NCBI GenBank assembly: GCA_903927495.1 | Contig: CAIYNH010000949.1 | Location: 1-5,641, forward strand | Origin: an uncultured beta proteobacterium | Lineage (GTDB): Bacteria; Pseudomonadota; Gammaproteobacteria; Burkholderiales; Burkholderiaceae_C | Direction: 5' to 3' | Length of the DNA: 5,641 nt | Part shown: piece by piece, positions 1 to 5,314 of the stretch | Numbering within the stretch: the stretch's first letter is position 1 | Layout of the letters: the number at the start of each line of letters is the position of its first letter | Program-made: the position numbers and the translations under genes | Notes under the pieces: model-generated | The model's database searches: none | Seen by the model: only the letters and a program-made list of their open reading frames with translations | Told to the model about the DNA's origin: nothing

Positions 1-221
1 ATGGGCATGCTCGTATTACACAAAACATTAAAAGAGCGATGGCTGATAGCCCTAACTGGTTGTCGATCAGTGATGACAAAAAAGAAGCCCTTGAGATGCT
101 GGCTCACAAGATGGGTCGAATTTTGAACGGAGATCCTGAGTATCACGATTCATGGCATGACATTGTTGGCTATACGAAGTTGGTGGTTGATACCTTGGTT
201 ATTCAGGAAGCGAGCAAGTAA
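1..221 (+). CDS. DUF6378-like phage protein, 5'-truncated by the window edge
   Basis: This is the C-terminal part of a small phage protein of unknown biochemical role. The frame has no stop from base 3 to the TAA at 219-221, giving 72 visible residues. The core EALEMLAHKMGRILNGDP followed by YHDSWHDIVGYTKLV matches, from memory, the conserved end of DUF6378-type proteins, related to the 'DSW.DI.GY' motif of nucleotide-modification-associated and MazG-like helical families. There is an ATG at base 39, but the upstream in-frame residues (GHARITQNIKRA) also look like the family, so I infer the true start lies left of the window and the gene is partial. It is followed two bases later by the zinc-finger gene. 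Family assignment is fairly confident; function is unknown. Confidence 0.8.
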   Translation, partial: GHARITQNIKRAMADSPNWLSISDDKKEALEMLAHKMGRILNGDPEYHDSWHDIVGYTKLVVDTLVIQEASK

Positions 222-223
222 AC

Positions 224-433
224 ATGGCTGACGACATAGACTTGACCGACATCCGCCAACAACACTTCCTTGATGTCTCTATCAAAAACATTTGCGACGC
301 TGCAAAAATTGACATTGTGGGCAGTGGGGCGTGTGTTGTCTGCGGGAATGAAGTTGAAGCGGTAGTGTGTAACGGTAAGCCGGTTATCGGGCGCTGGTGC
401 TCGGTGGAGTGTAGGGATCGGAGTGATTTATAA
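224..433 (+). CDS. Small zinc-finger protein, DksA/TraR-like
   Basis: This encodes a 69-residue protein. The N-terminus MADDIDLTDIRQQ is typical of short phage and plasmid TraR/DksA-type proteins, which begin with an acidic helix and end in a four-cysteine zinc finger. Four cysteines fit zinc ligands: C37 and C40 (CVVC) and C59 and C63 (CSVEC); C49 lies between them. The 'GRWCSVECRD' end is seen in related phage proteins. Family members bind RNA polymerase in the secondary channel, but whether this one does is not shown by the sequence. It starts two bases after the preceding stop. An AGGAAG at 205-210 could be its ribosome binding site, though at 13 bases it is rather far, so coupled translation is likely. 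The protein could instead be an unrelated treble-clef zinc protein. Confidence 0.75.
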   Translation: MADDIDLTDIRQQHFLDVSIKNICDAAKIDIVGSGACVVCGNEVEAVVCNGKPVIGRWCSVECRDRSDL

Positions 434-565
434 GTGCGTCAAAAAATAGCGCCTTACGTGATGCCGTTGGTTTATGTGGTGATCGGCTTAGTGTTAGTGA
501 TTGGCATCGTGATGATTGCGATTAGGGTTTTGTTTCGCGAGGGCGTGGATCGGTTATGGCGCTAA
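434..565 (+). CDS. 43-residue single-pass membrane protein, GTG start
   Basis: This is a short gene starting at GTG directly after the preceding stop codon (431-433). A GGAG at 420-423 lies ten bases upstream and supports the start. The product is 43 residues. Residues 11-33 are strongly hydrophobic (PLVYVVIGLVLVIGIVMIAI and on), making one transmembrane helix. Basic residues flank it at the N-terminus (RQK) and C-terminus (RVLFREGVDRLWR). The last ten bases overlap the next gene. Its place among small genes just before the terminase is where many phages keep holins or spanin components, so a role in lysis is possible, but no family is recognised and nothing in the sequence proves it. An internal ATG at 461 would remove nine residues without affecting the helix. 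Confidence 0.65.
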   Translation: MRQKIAPYVMPLVYVVIGLVLVIGIVMIAIRVLFREGVDRLWR

Positions 566-738
566 CATGGCCCATGTTAAGCCTGCAACCGATTAATCTG
601 TTTAATCTACCGGCACACCTAAAATCGGAGTGCAAACATACCCACTGGATGATCCTGCATAGTCGCCATGAAAAATGGTGTTATGACTGCGGGGTTAAGC
701 GGTCAACAGAAAGCCATACCCCCAAGCATCAGCGGTAG
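556..738 (+). CDS. Small Cys/His-rich phage protein, putative zinc binding
   Basis: This encodes a 60-residue protein with C26, H28, H30 and H38 followed by the CYDC pair (C42, C45), a spacing that could hold one zinc ion. The segment ECKHTHWMILHSRHEKWCYD resembles small phage hypothetical proteins with a 'CxH...W....WCxxCG' pattern that are common near terminase genes. No function is known for them. The start at 556 overlaps the end of the membrane-protein gene by ten bases. A GAGGG at 539-543 lies 12 bases upstream, a somewhat long spacing. An alternative in-frame ATG at 574 would give 54 residues and keep all the putative zinc ligands. Confidence 0.65.
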   Translation: MALTWPMLSLQPINLFNLPAHLKSECKHTHWMILHSRHEKWCYDCGVKRSTESHTPKHQR

Positions 739-775
739 TGCGGAAGATGAAGATATTGGTTGTTATGATTGAGTT

Positions 776-1189
776 ATGGAACTAACTAATAAACAAGATA
801 AGTTTGCTCAAGGTGTCGCCTCTGGCATGACAGGTGCTGATGCTTATCGTGCGGCCTACAGTGCTGACAAAATGAAGGCTGAAACCATCCATGCTAAAGC
901 ATCGATTCTGATGAAAAAGGATATGGTTAGGGCAAGGGTCGAAGAATTAAGAAAGCCAATTCTGGAGGCGGTCGGTTTAACGCTGGCAGTACATTTATCG
1001 CGATTGGATGATCTGAGCAGGGGCGCTGAGAAAATAGATAGCTATGGCCCTGCTATATCTGCAGAAGTATCAAGAGGTCGAGCCGCCGGGCTGTATGTTG
1101 ATCGTCTTGAGGTTAATGTAAACATGAAGCTTGCCGAACGATTAAAGGATGCTAATGAGCAGCGAAAACTTAGAGCTAGAACTGATTAA
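776..1189 (+). CDS. terS: Terminase small subunit
   Basis: This is the DNA-recognition subunit of the packaging motor. It binds the phage packaging site as a ring and hands the DNA to the large subunit. The 137-residue product begins LTNKQDKFAQGVASGMTGAD and continues with AYRAAYSADKMKAETIHAKA. This is the usual N-terminal helix-turn-helix pattern of Terminase_2-type small subunits (KQ.kFa...aSG....AYR.AY...). A helical stretch with VRARVEELR (51-59) and a charged C-terminus follow. Length fits the family. The ATG at 776 is the first start after an in-frame stop at 770-772. No good Shine-Dalgarno sequence precedes it. The gene overlaps the start of terL, as expected of a packaging pair. Confidence 0.88.
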   Translation: MELTNKQDKFAQGVASGMTGADAYRAAYSADKMKAETIHAKASILMKKDMVRARVEELRKPILEAVGLTLAVHLSRLDDLSRGAEKIDSYGPAISAEVSRGRAAGLYVDRLEVNVNMKLAERLKDANEQRKLRARTD

Positions 1190-2630
1190 TACGATTGGGG
1201 CACTTGATCATGATCCGTTGGAATTTGTTTATTACGCATTCAACTGGGGAGTTGGTGAGCTGTCAGCATTTGATGGCCCGGATGAGTGGCAGGTTCAAAC
1301 GCTTACAGAGATTGGCGATCAACTTAAAGCAGGTGAAATTTCAACCCAAGAAGCTATTCAGATTGCAGTAGCTTCGGGCCACGGCATCGGAAAATCTGCC
1401 CTAGTTTCGTGGATTATTCTATGGGCCATCAGTACGAAGTCAGACACCAAGGGAGTGGTTACAGCCAACACTGAAAACCAGTTAAAGACCAAGACCTGGG
1501 CAGAATTAGCCAAGTGGTACCGGCTGTGCATTACCCGGGATTGGTTTAAATTTACTGCAACAGCGATATTTTCTGTCGATGTAGAGCATGAGAAAACGTG
1601 GCGCATTGATATGGTGGCCTGGTCAGAGCGCAACACCGAGGCGTTTGCTGGATTGCATAACAAGGGATCTAGGGTTCTATTGATATTCGATGAAGCCTCT
1701 GCCATACACGACATGATATGGGAGGTATCAGAAGGTGCGCTGACTGACTCTGATACTGAGATTATCTGGTGTTGTTTTGGTAATCCTACGCAAAACATAG
1801 GACGCTTTCGCGAGTGCTTTGGTAAGTTCAAGCATCGATGGATAACCAGGCAGATTGATAGTCGCACTGTCAAGATGACCAACAAAACCCAGTTGCAAAA
1901 ATGGGTTGATGATTATGGTGAAGACTCTGACTTTGTGCGTGTCCGTGTGCGTGGCGCGTTTCCTTCGGCTTCGTCTAATGCATTGTTCGGCCTGGATGAT
2001 GTTGAAGCATCTATGGCGAGGGTTGATCCAATTGGCTCACAAAGTCATGCGGCTATTATTCTTGGTGTCGACGTAGCAAGGCAAGGCGACGACTCCAGCG
2101 CAATAGCAAGGCGGCAAGGCATGGCCTCATGGCCCATTCGCTTAATGAAGATACCTGACACTATGCTGGTGGCGTCTCAAGTTAGCCAAGACATCAATAC
2201 CCATAATGCTGATGCGTGCTTTGTTGATGAAACAGGTGGCTATGGTGCGGGTGTAGTGGACGCGCTCAGGCAGATAGGAAAAGACCCTATTGGTGTTCAG
2301 TTTGGCGGTGTTGCGCTCGATAATCGTTATTTTAACAAGCGCTCTGAAATGTATTTTGAGTTATCCAAGTGGATCAAGTCGGGCGGTAACCTGGCGGATG
2401 ACAAGGAATTAAAAGAGGAGCTGTGCGCAACTACTTATACTTTCCAGGGCGACAAATTCAGGCTATGCAGCAAGGATGATATTAAAGCTGTTATTGGCCG
2501 GTCACCTGATAAGGCTGACGCACTGGCACTCACCTTCGCCTTTCCCGTATCTCCCAAGAACCCGTTTGGCAATAGTCACAACTCCCGCGCTGAATCTATG
2601 CGCACTTATGACCCCTACTTAAAGCGCTAA
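1155..2630 (+). CDS. terL: Terminase large subunit (packaging ATPase and nuclease)
   Basis: This is the motor of DNA packaging: an N-terminal ATPase pumps DNA through the portal and a C-terminal RNase H-like nuclease cuts concatemers. Counting from the ATG at 1155 (491 residues), Walker A is SGHGIGKS at 74-81 and Walker B is LLIFDEA at 175-181. The coupling motif CCFGNPT is at 206-212. Candidate nuclease acidic residues are D306 (GVDVAR), D358/E359 (VDETGG) and D455 (DKADAL). All key motifs are present, so it should be active. I prefer the ATG at 1155 over the in-frame ATG at 1149 because AAGGA at 1145-1149 sits five bases before it; the longer form adds two residues. It overlaps terS by 35 bases and its stop shares one base with the next start (TAATG). 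Confidence 0.95.
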   Translation: MSSENLELELINTIGALDHDPLEFVYYAFNWGVGELSAFDGPDEWQVQTLTEIGDQLKAGEISTQEAIQIAVASGHGIGKSALVSWIILWAISTKSDTKGVVTANTENQLKTKTWAELAKWYRLCITRDWFKFTATAIFSVDVEHEKTWRIDMVAWSERNTEAFAGLHNKGSRVLLIFDEASAIHDMIWEVSEGALTDSDTEIIWCCFGNPTQNIGRFRECFGKFKHRWITRQIDSRTVKMTNKTQLQKWVDDYGEDSDFVRVRVRGAFPSASSNALFGLDDVEASMARVDPIGSQSHAAIILGVDVARQGDDSSAIARRQGMASWPIRLMKIPDTMLVASQVSQDINTHNADACFVDETGGYGAGVVDALRQIGKDPIGVQFGGVALDNRYFNKRSEMYFELSKWIKSGGNLADDKELKEELCATTYTFQGDKFRLCSKDDIKAVIGRSPDKADALALTFAFPVSPKNPFGNSHNSRAESMRTYDPYLKR

Positions 2631-2830
2631 TGTGTAAAGTTCATGGAGAGAAGCACCCCAAAGCCCGCTTAACTGACCATGATTGCGAGTTGATCAGGGA
2701 GTTGGGTGATCCAGACGAGCCAGACCGCTTAACCTACGCCGCTATTGCTCTGAAGTTTGAGTGCAGCAAATCAACGATAAGAGACATTGTTAAGTGCCGC
2801 ACCCGTTGGTTTAGCCACAGGTGCGGATGA
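2630..2830 (+). CDS. Small free-standing helix-turn-helix protein
   Basis: This encodes a 66-residue protein. Residues 5-60 follow the pattern 'HGEKHPKARLTDHDCELIRE' then 'LTYAAIALKFECSKSTIRDI' and end 'RTRW'. That pattern is known as the DNA-binding tail of HNH and GIY-YIG homing endonucleases (NUMOD-like) and also as small stand-alone phage proteins. The helix-turn-helix spans about 34-54, with ALKFECSKSTI as turn and recognition helix. No nuclease catalytic motif is present. The ATG overlaps the terL stop by one base and has no clear Shine-Dalgarno sequence, so translation is probably coupled to terL. It may be a regulator of the head genes that follow, or a remnant of a homing endonuclease inserted beside terL. 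Real coding is likely; function is open. Confidence 0.7.
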   Translation: MCKVHGEKHPKARLTDHDCELIRELGDPDEPDRLTYAAIALKFECSKSTIRDIVKCRTRWFSHRCG

Positions 2831-2834
2831 TAAT
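2806..2834 (+). promoter_or_regulatory. Possible sigma70-type promoter before the portal operon
   Basis: TTGGTT (2806-2811) and GATAAT (2829-2834) are separated by 17 bases. This gives eight of twelve matches to the sigma70 consensus, with the -10 missing only its first T. It lies at the end of the helix-turn-helix gene, and transcription would begin near 2841, ten bases before the hairpin. A match of this quality occurs by chance fairly often. Confidence 0.25.
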
Positions 2835-2850
2835 GTAAATGGGCATTACA

Positions 2851-2874
2851 CTCGCTGTAAATTCCTACAGCGAG
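2851..2874 (+). promoter_or_regulatory. Perfect 9-bp hairpin in the leader of the proline-rich/portal genes
   Basis: CTCGCTGTA (2851-2859) and TACAGCGAG (2866-2874) are exact reverse complements around the six-base loop AATTCC. The stem is in the only noncoding gap of more than 50 bases in the window. It ends eight bases before the ATG at 2883, and its 3' arm contains the only weak Shine-Dalgarno-like GCGAG. No T-run follows (the next bases are ATTATCTT), so it is a poor intrinsic terminator. Control of translation, or an RNase III-type processing site as between T7 genes, is more likely. Confidence 0.6.
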
Positions 2875-2882
2875 ATTATCTT

Positions 2883-3101
2883 ATGTGTTTTGGCGGCTCT
2901 TCTGCTCCATCGGCTCCACCTCCACCACCGCCTCCCCCTCAGTTGGCGAAATCGCCTGATGTGGCAGCGGTCAAAGCATCCACGTCTGCCAATAATGTAG
3001 CGGGTGGTGGTGTTACCCCATCAACAACCCTGTTAACCGGCGGACAAGGACAAGCGATTGATCCTGCTACGCTGGGCAAGAAGACCTTGCTCGGCAGCTA
3101 A
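2883..3101 (+). CDS. Small proline-rich phage protein upstream of the portal
   Basis: This encodes a 72-residue protein beginning MCFGGSSAPSA, with eight consecutive prolines at residues 12-19. A flexible Ala/Ser/Gly-rich middle follows, and it ends in TLLTGGQG (49-56) and LGKKTLLGS (64-72). Small proteins with a glycine/proline start and 'TLLTG...LLG' ending recur beside portal or connector genes in many tailed phages. Their role is not known; a small virion or assembly component is a reasonable guess. I place the start at 2883 rather than the in-frame ATG at 2787, because the longer version would read through the hairpin, overlap the helix-turn-helix gene and add 32 residues unlike the family. 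Its stop overlaps the portal start by one base. Confidence 0.75.
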   Translation: MCFGGSSAPSAPPPPPPPPQLAKSPDVAAVKASTSANNVAGGGVTPSTTLLTGGQGQAIDPATLGKKTLLGS

Positions 3102-4762
3102 TGGACGATCAAGTCAAATTATTGAGCCAACGCTGGGGCGCTCTTAAAAAAGAACGCTCGAGCTGGATGGGTCAATGGATGGAAGTGTCGGCCAATCTGT
3201 TGCCGGTGAACGGGCGCTATTTTATCAGTGACCGAAATCGGGGCTTTAAGCGCTTCAATTCCATTTATGACTCAACCGGTACCCGTGCATTAAGAGTGTT
3301 ATCGGCCGGGATGATGTCGGGCATGACTTCGCCTTCACGGCCCTGGTTTAGATTGTCGGTGAGCGATAGCGACTTGATGCAGTACCAGCCGGTCAAGGTC
3401 TGGCTGAATGCCGTGACTGATCAGGTTGGTGATGTGATGGCCAAGTCCAATCTGTACCGTGTCCTGCATACCATGTATGAAGAGCTGGGCGCATTTGGCA
3501 CGTCGGCCGCACTGATTGCCGAAGACTACAAGAATGTCATCCACCTGCACCCTTTTACCATTGGCGAATATGCCATCACCACCAACTGGAAGGGTGATGT
3601 TACTACGTTGTATCGTGAGTTTGACAATACTGTAGGCGCCATTGTTGCCGAGTTTGGCTTGGAGAACTGTTCCAGTGCGGTCAAGTCTGCCTATCAACGC
3701 GGCACACTCGATCAATGGATCACGATTGTTCATGCCATTGAGCCTCGCACTGATCGAGATCCCAATAAGAAAGACTCCATTAACATGCCATGGCGCTCTG
3801 TGTACTTTGAGCGGTCATCCACCAACAAATCTGTCTTGCGTGAATCCGGTTATAAGTCGTTTCCTTGTGTGTGTCCTCGTTGGCAAACCGTCGGCGGTGA
3901 TATTTACGGGGTTTCACCCGGCATGGAAGCGTTGGGCGATATTAAAGGCCTGCAATCGCAAGAGTTCAGAAAGCTGTTGGCCATTGACTATCAGTCAAAC
4001 CCACCGATTCAAGTGCCATCAAGCATGAAGAATCGGGAGACGGAACTGTTCCCCGGTGGCGTCAGTTATTACGATGCGCAAAGTGGCTCGCAAGGTATCA
4101 AGACCGCCTACGAAGTCAACCTGGACATCCGCAACCTGTTGGCTTCCCAACAAGATACCAGGCAACGGGTCAACGCGGCATTTTTCTCTGATCTATTCAT
4201 GATGATCAGCAGTCAAGATACTGGACGCATGACGGCTACCGAAGTCGCGGCACGCAACGAAGAGAAGATGCTGATGTTGGGGCCGGTAGTTGAGCGCCTG
4301 AATAACGAATTGCTTGATCCTTTGGTGGAAACGGTGTTTGAACGACTGTTAAGCGCCGGGATGTTACCGCCACCGCCTGAAGAACTGCAAGGCCATGATC
4401 TCAATATTGAGTATGTCTCGATGTTAAGCCAGGCACAAAAAGCCGTGTCCACCAATTCTATCGATAGATTTGTTGGCAACTTGGGACAGATAGCACAGCT
4501 GCGCCCTGATGTGCTGGACAAGTTTGACCCGGATCATTGGGCTGATTTGTACAGCGACAAACTGGGTATAGATCCCGAATTGATTCTGCCCGGTGAGCAA
4601 GTGGCACTGGTCAGGCAACAACGCGCCCAAGCACAACAACAAGCCCAACAACAAGAAGCCATGATGAATGCCAGTCAGACTGCCAAGAATCTTGGTCAAA
4701 CATCCACTCAGTCCGGCACTATGTCGGGTGATCTACTTAATAAAATGCAAGGACAACAATAA
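3101..4762 (+). CDS. Head-to-tail connecting (portal) protein
   Basis: This is the dodecameric portal at the unique capsid vertex, through which DNA is packaged and ejected and to which TerL and the tail bind. The 553-residue length and sequence fit the podoviral 'bacteriophage head to tail connecting protein' family (T7 gp8, epsilon15 and BPP-1 type). Family-like motifs are IYDSTGTRALRVLSAGMMSG (55-74) continuing to TSPSRPWF, then AFGTSA (131-136), GVSPGMEALGDIKGLQ (270-285), MTATEVAARNEEK (377-389) and LGPVVERLNNELLDPLVE (393-410). The C-terminal tail (505-520) is rich in glutamine, written as CAA/CAG/GCN codons and of low complexity, as is common in these portals. The gene starts at a TAATG overlap with the proline-rich gene and is complete. 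Confidence 0.93.
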   Translation: MDDQVKLLSQRWGALKKERSSWMGQWMEVSANLLPVNGRYFISDRNRGFKRFNSIYDSTGTRALRVLSAGMMSGMTSPSRPWFRLSVSDSDLMQYQPVKVWLNAVTDQVGDVMAKSNLYRVLHTMYEELGAFGTSAALIAEDYKNVIHLHPFTIGEYAITTNWKGDVTTLYREFDNTVGAIVAEFGLENCSSAVKSAYQRGTLDQWITIVHAIEPRTDRDPNKKDSINMPWRSVYFERSSTNKSVLRESGYKSFPCVCPRWQTVGGDIYGVSPGMEALGDIKGLQSQEFRKLLAIDYQSNPPIQVPSSMKNRETELFPGGVSYYDAQSGSQGIKTAYEVNLDIRNLLASQQDTRQRVNAAFFSDLFMMISSQDTGRMTATEVAARNEEKMLMLGPVVERLNNELLDPLVETVFERLLSAGMLPPPPEELQGHDLNIEYVSMLSQAQKAVSTNSIDRFVGNLGQIAQLRPDVLDKFDPDHWADLYSDKLGIDPELILPGEQVALVRQQRAQAQQQAQQQEAMMNASQTAKNLGQTSTQSGTMSGDLLNKMQGQQ

Positions 4763-5055
4763 TGCCTAGACAATTATTTTCAACCGTTGGTTATACGCTT
4801 GGAGCCAAAGAATACTCAGAGCTTGAGGGTATCGCAACCACGGCAACCAATTCAACCAACTTGGCCAGTGGCCCCTGTACTGGTATTTATGTCACCGTGG
4901 GCGGTAACGTAGCAGGCACTTTAGCATCCGGCGGCACCTTTCTATTGACAGGCTTGATTGCCGGTCAAATAGTCAAGATCAATGCGTCCATCATTGCAGC
5001 CGATTTAACGACTGCAACCGGTATTTATGCGCTTTATCCAGCGGGTAATTTGTAA
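4762..5055 (+). CDS. Spike-base-like small beta protein, paralogue A
   Basis: This encodes a 97-residue protein with an N-terminal extension (1-30) and a beta-rich core. The core contains NLASGPCTGIYVTVGGN (33-49), LLTGLIAGQIVKINAS (61-76) and TTATGIYALY (83-92). The core aligns with the product of the next gene with a single gap: shared GL..GQI, TTAT and ALY, and similar spacing of the GN turn. The next protein looks like the head-spike base family, so this is probably a diverged copy, perhaps a partner subunit or capsid decoration protein. AAGGA at 4749-4753 lies eight bases before the start. The ATG overlaps the portal stop by one base, and the stop overlaps the next start by one base. It has no signal peptide or membrane segment. 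The function is inferred only through this resemblance. Confidence 0.7.
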   Translation: MPRQLFSTVGYTLGAKEYSELEGIATTATNSTNLASGPCTGIYVTVGGNVAGTLASGGTFLLTGLIAGQIVKINASIIAADLTTATGIYALYPAGNL

Positions 5056-5312
5056 TGCAAACAACCAATTTACGCTCAGAAAATACCGCGCCTGCGGAAA
5101 GCGCTCAAGCGGTCACTCCCAATGACAGCGCTGACTTGGCTGGACTTAGCAGGGCTTTATATATTGGGAGCTACGGCAATGCCAACGTTGATATGGCTGA
5201 TGGGACAACTATCTTATTTTTGGGATTATCATCCGGGCAAATACTACCTATCAGAGCTAAGCGGGTAAGATTGACCAATACGACAGCTACCAACATTATT
5301 GCGCTGTACTAA
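5055..5312 (+). CDS. Head-spike base-like protein (RcGTA Rcc01079-type), paralogue B
   Basis: This encodes an 85-residue protein. The order is SADLAGLSRALYIGSYGN (25-42), ILFLGLSSGQILPIRAKRV (53-71) and LTNTTATNIIALY (73-85). It matches my memory of a widespread phage family, annotated in gene transfer agents as the spike base protein: 'D..L...RAlyvG..G...v....g....F.gv.aG.ilPvr..rV..T.TTAt.IvaLy'. In the Rhodobacter gene transfer agent this protein forms the base of capsid spikes that carry fibres binding the host capsule. By analogy it may anchor the product of the next gene to the head, though a tail location is not excluded. The start overlaps the previous stop (TAATG) and lacks a strong ribosome binding site, so coupling is likely. 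Family resemblance is good; the role here is inferred. Confidence 0.72.
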   Translation: MQTTNLRSENTAPAESAQAVTPNDSADLAGLSRALYIGSYGNANVDMADGTTILFLGLSSGQILPIRAKRVRLTNTTATNIIALY

Positions 5313-5314
5313 TT

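Noticed and set aside
1..126. A 41-residue frame from ATG at base 1, and a second frame ending in a stop at 29-31, either of which could be an upstream gene.
   Set aside because: Both overlap the DUF6378-like frame, whose residues before base 39 match the family; the alternatives show no recognisable protein pattern.
1358..1885. 175-codon frame on the - strand.
   Set aside because: It lies fully inside terL, opposite the Walker motif region, and its product resembles no family; it is a shadow of the coding strand.
2851..2880. Hairpin as an intrinsic terminator.
   Set aside because: The stem is followed by ATTATCTT rather than a run of T, and the essential portal gene lies directly downstream.
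2787..2882. Longer start for the proline-rich protein (ATG at 2787).
   Set aside because: It would add 32 atypical residues, overlap the helix-turn-helix gene and translate through the hairpin; the ATG at 2883 fits the family start MCFGG.
3335..3733. 132-codon - strand frame, with others at 4213-4521 and 4424-4699.
   Set aside because: All lie inside the portal gene, are composition shadows and have no supporting start signals or motifs.
3642..4028. 128-codon + strand frame inside the portal gene.
   Set aside because: It is out of frame with the well-supported portal protein, has no ribosome binding site and no recognisable product.
4612..4662. CAA-rich stretch as a tandem DNA repeat or regulatory element.
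   Set aside because: It simply encodes the glutamine/alanine-rich C-terminal tail common in this portal family, without a regular repeat unit.
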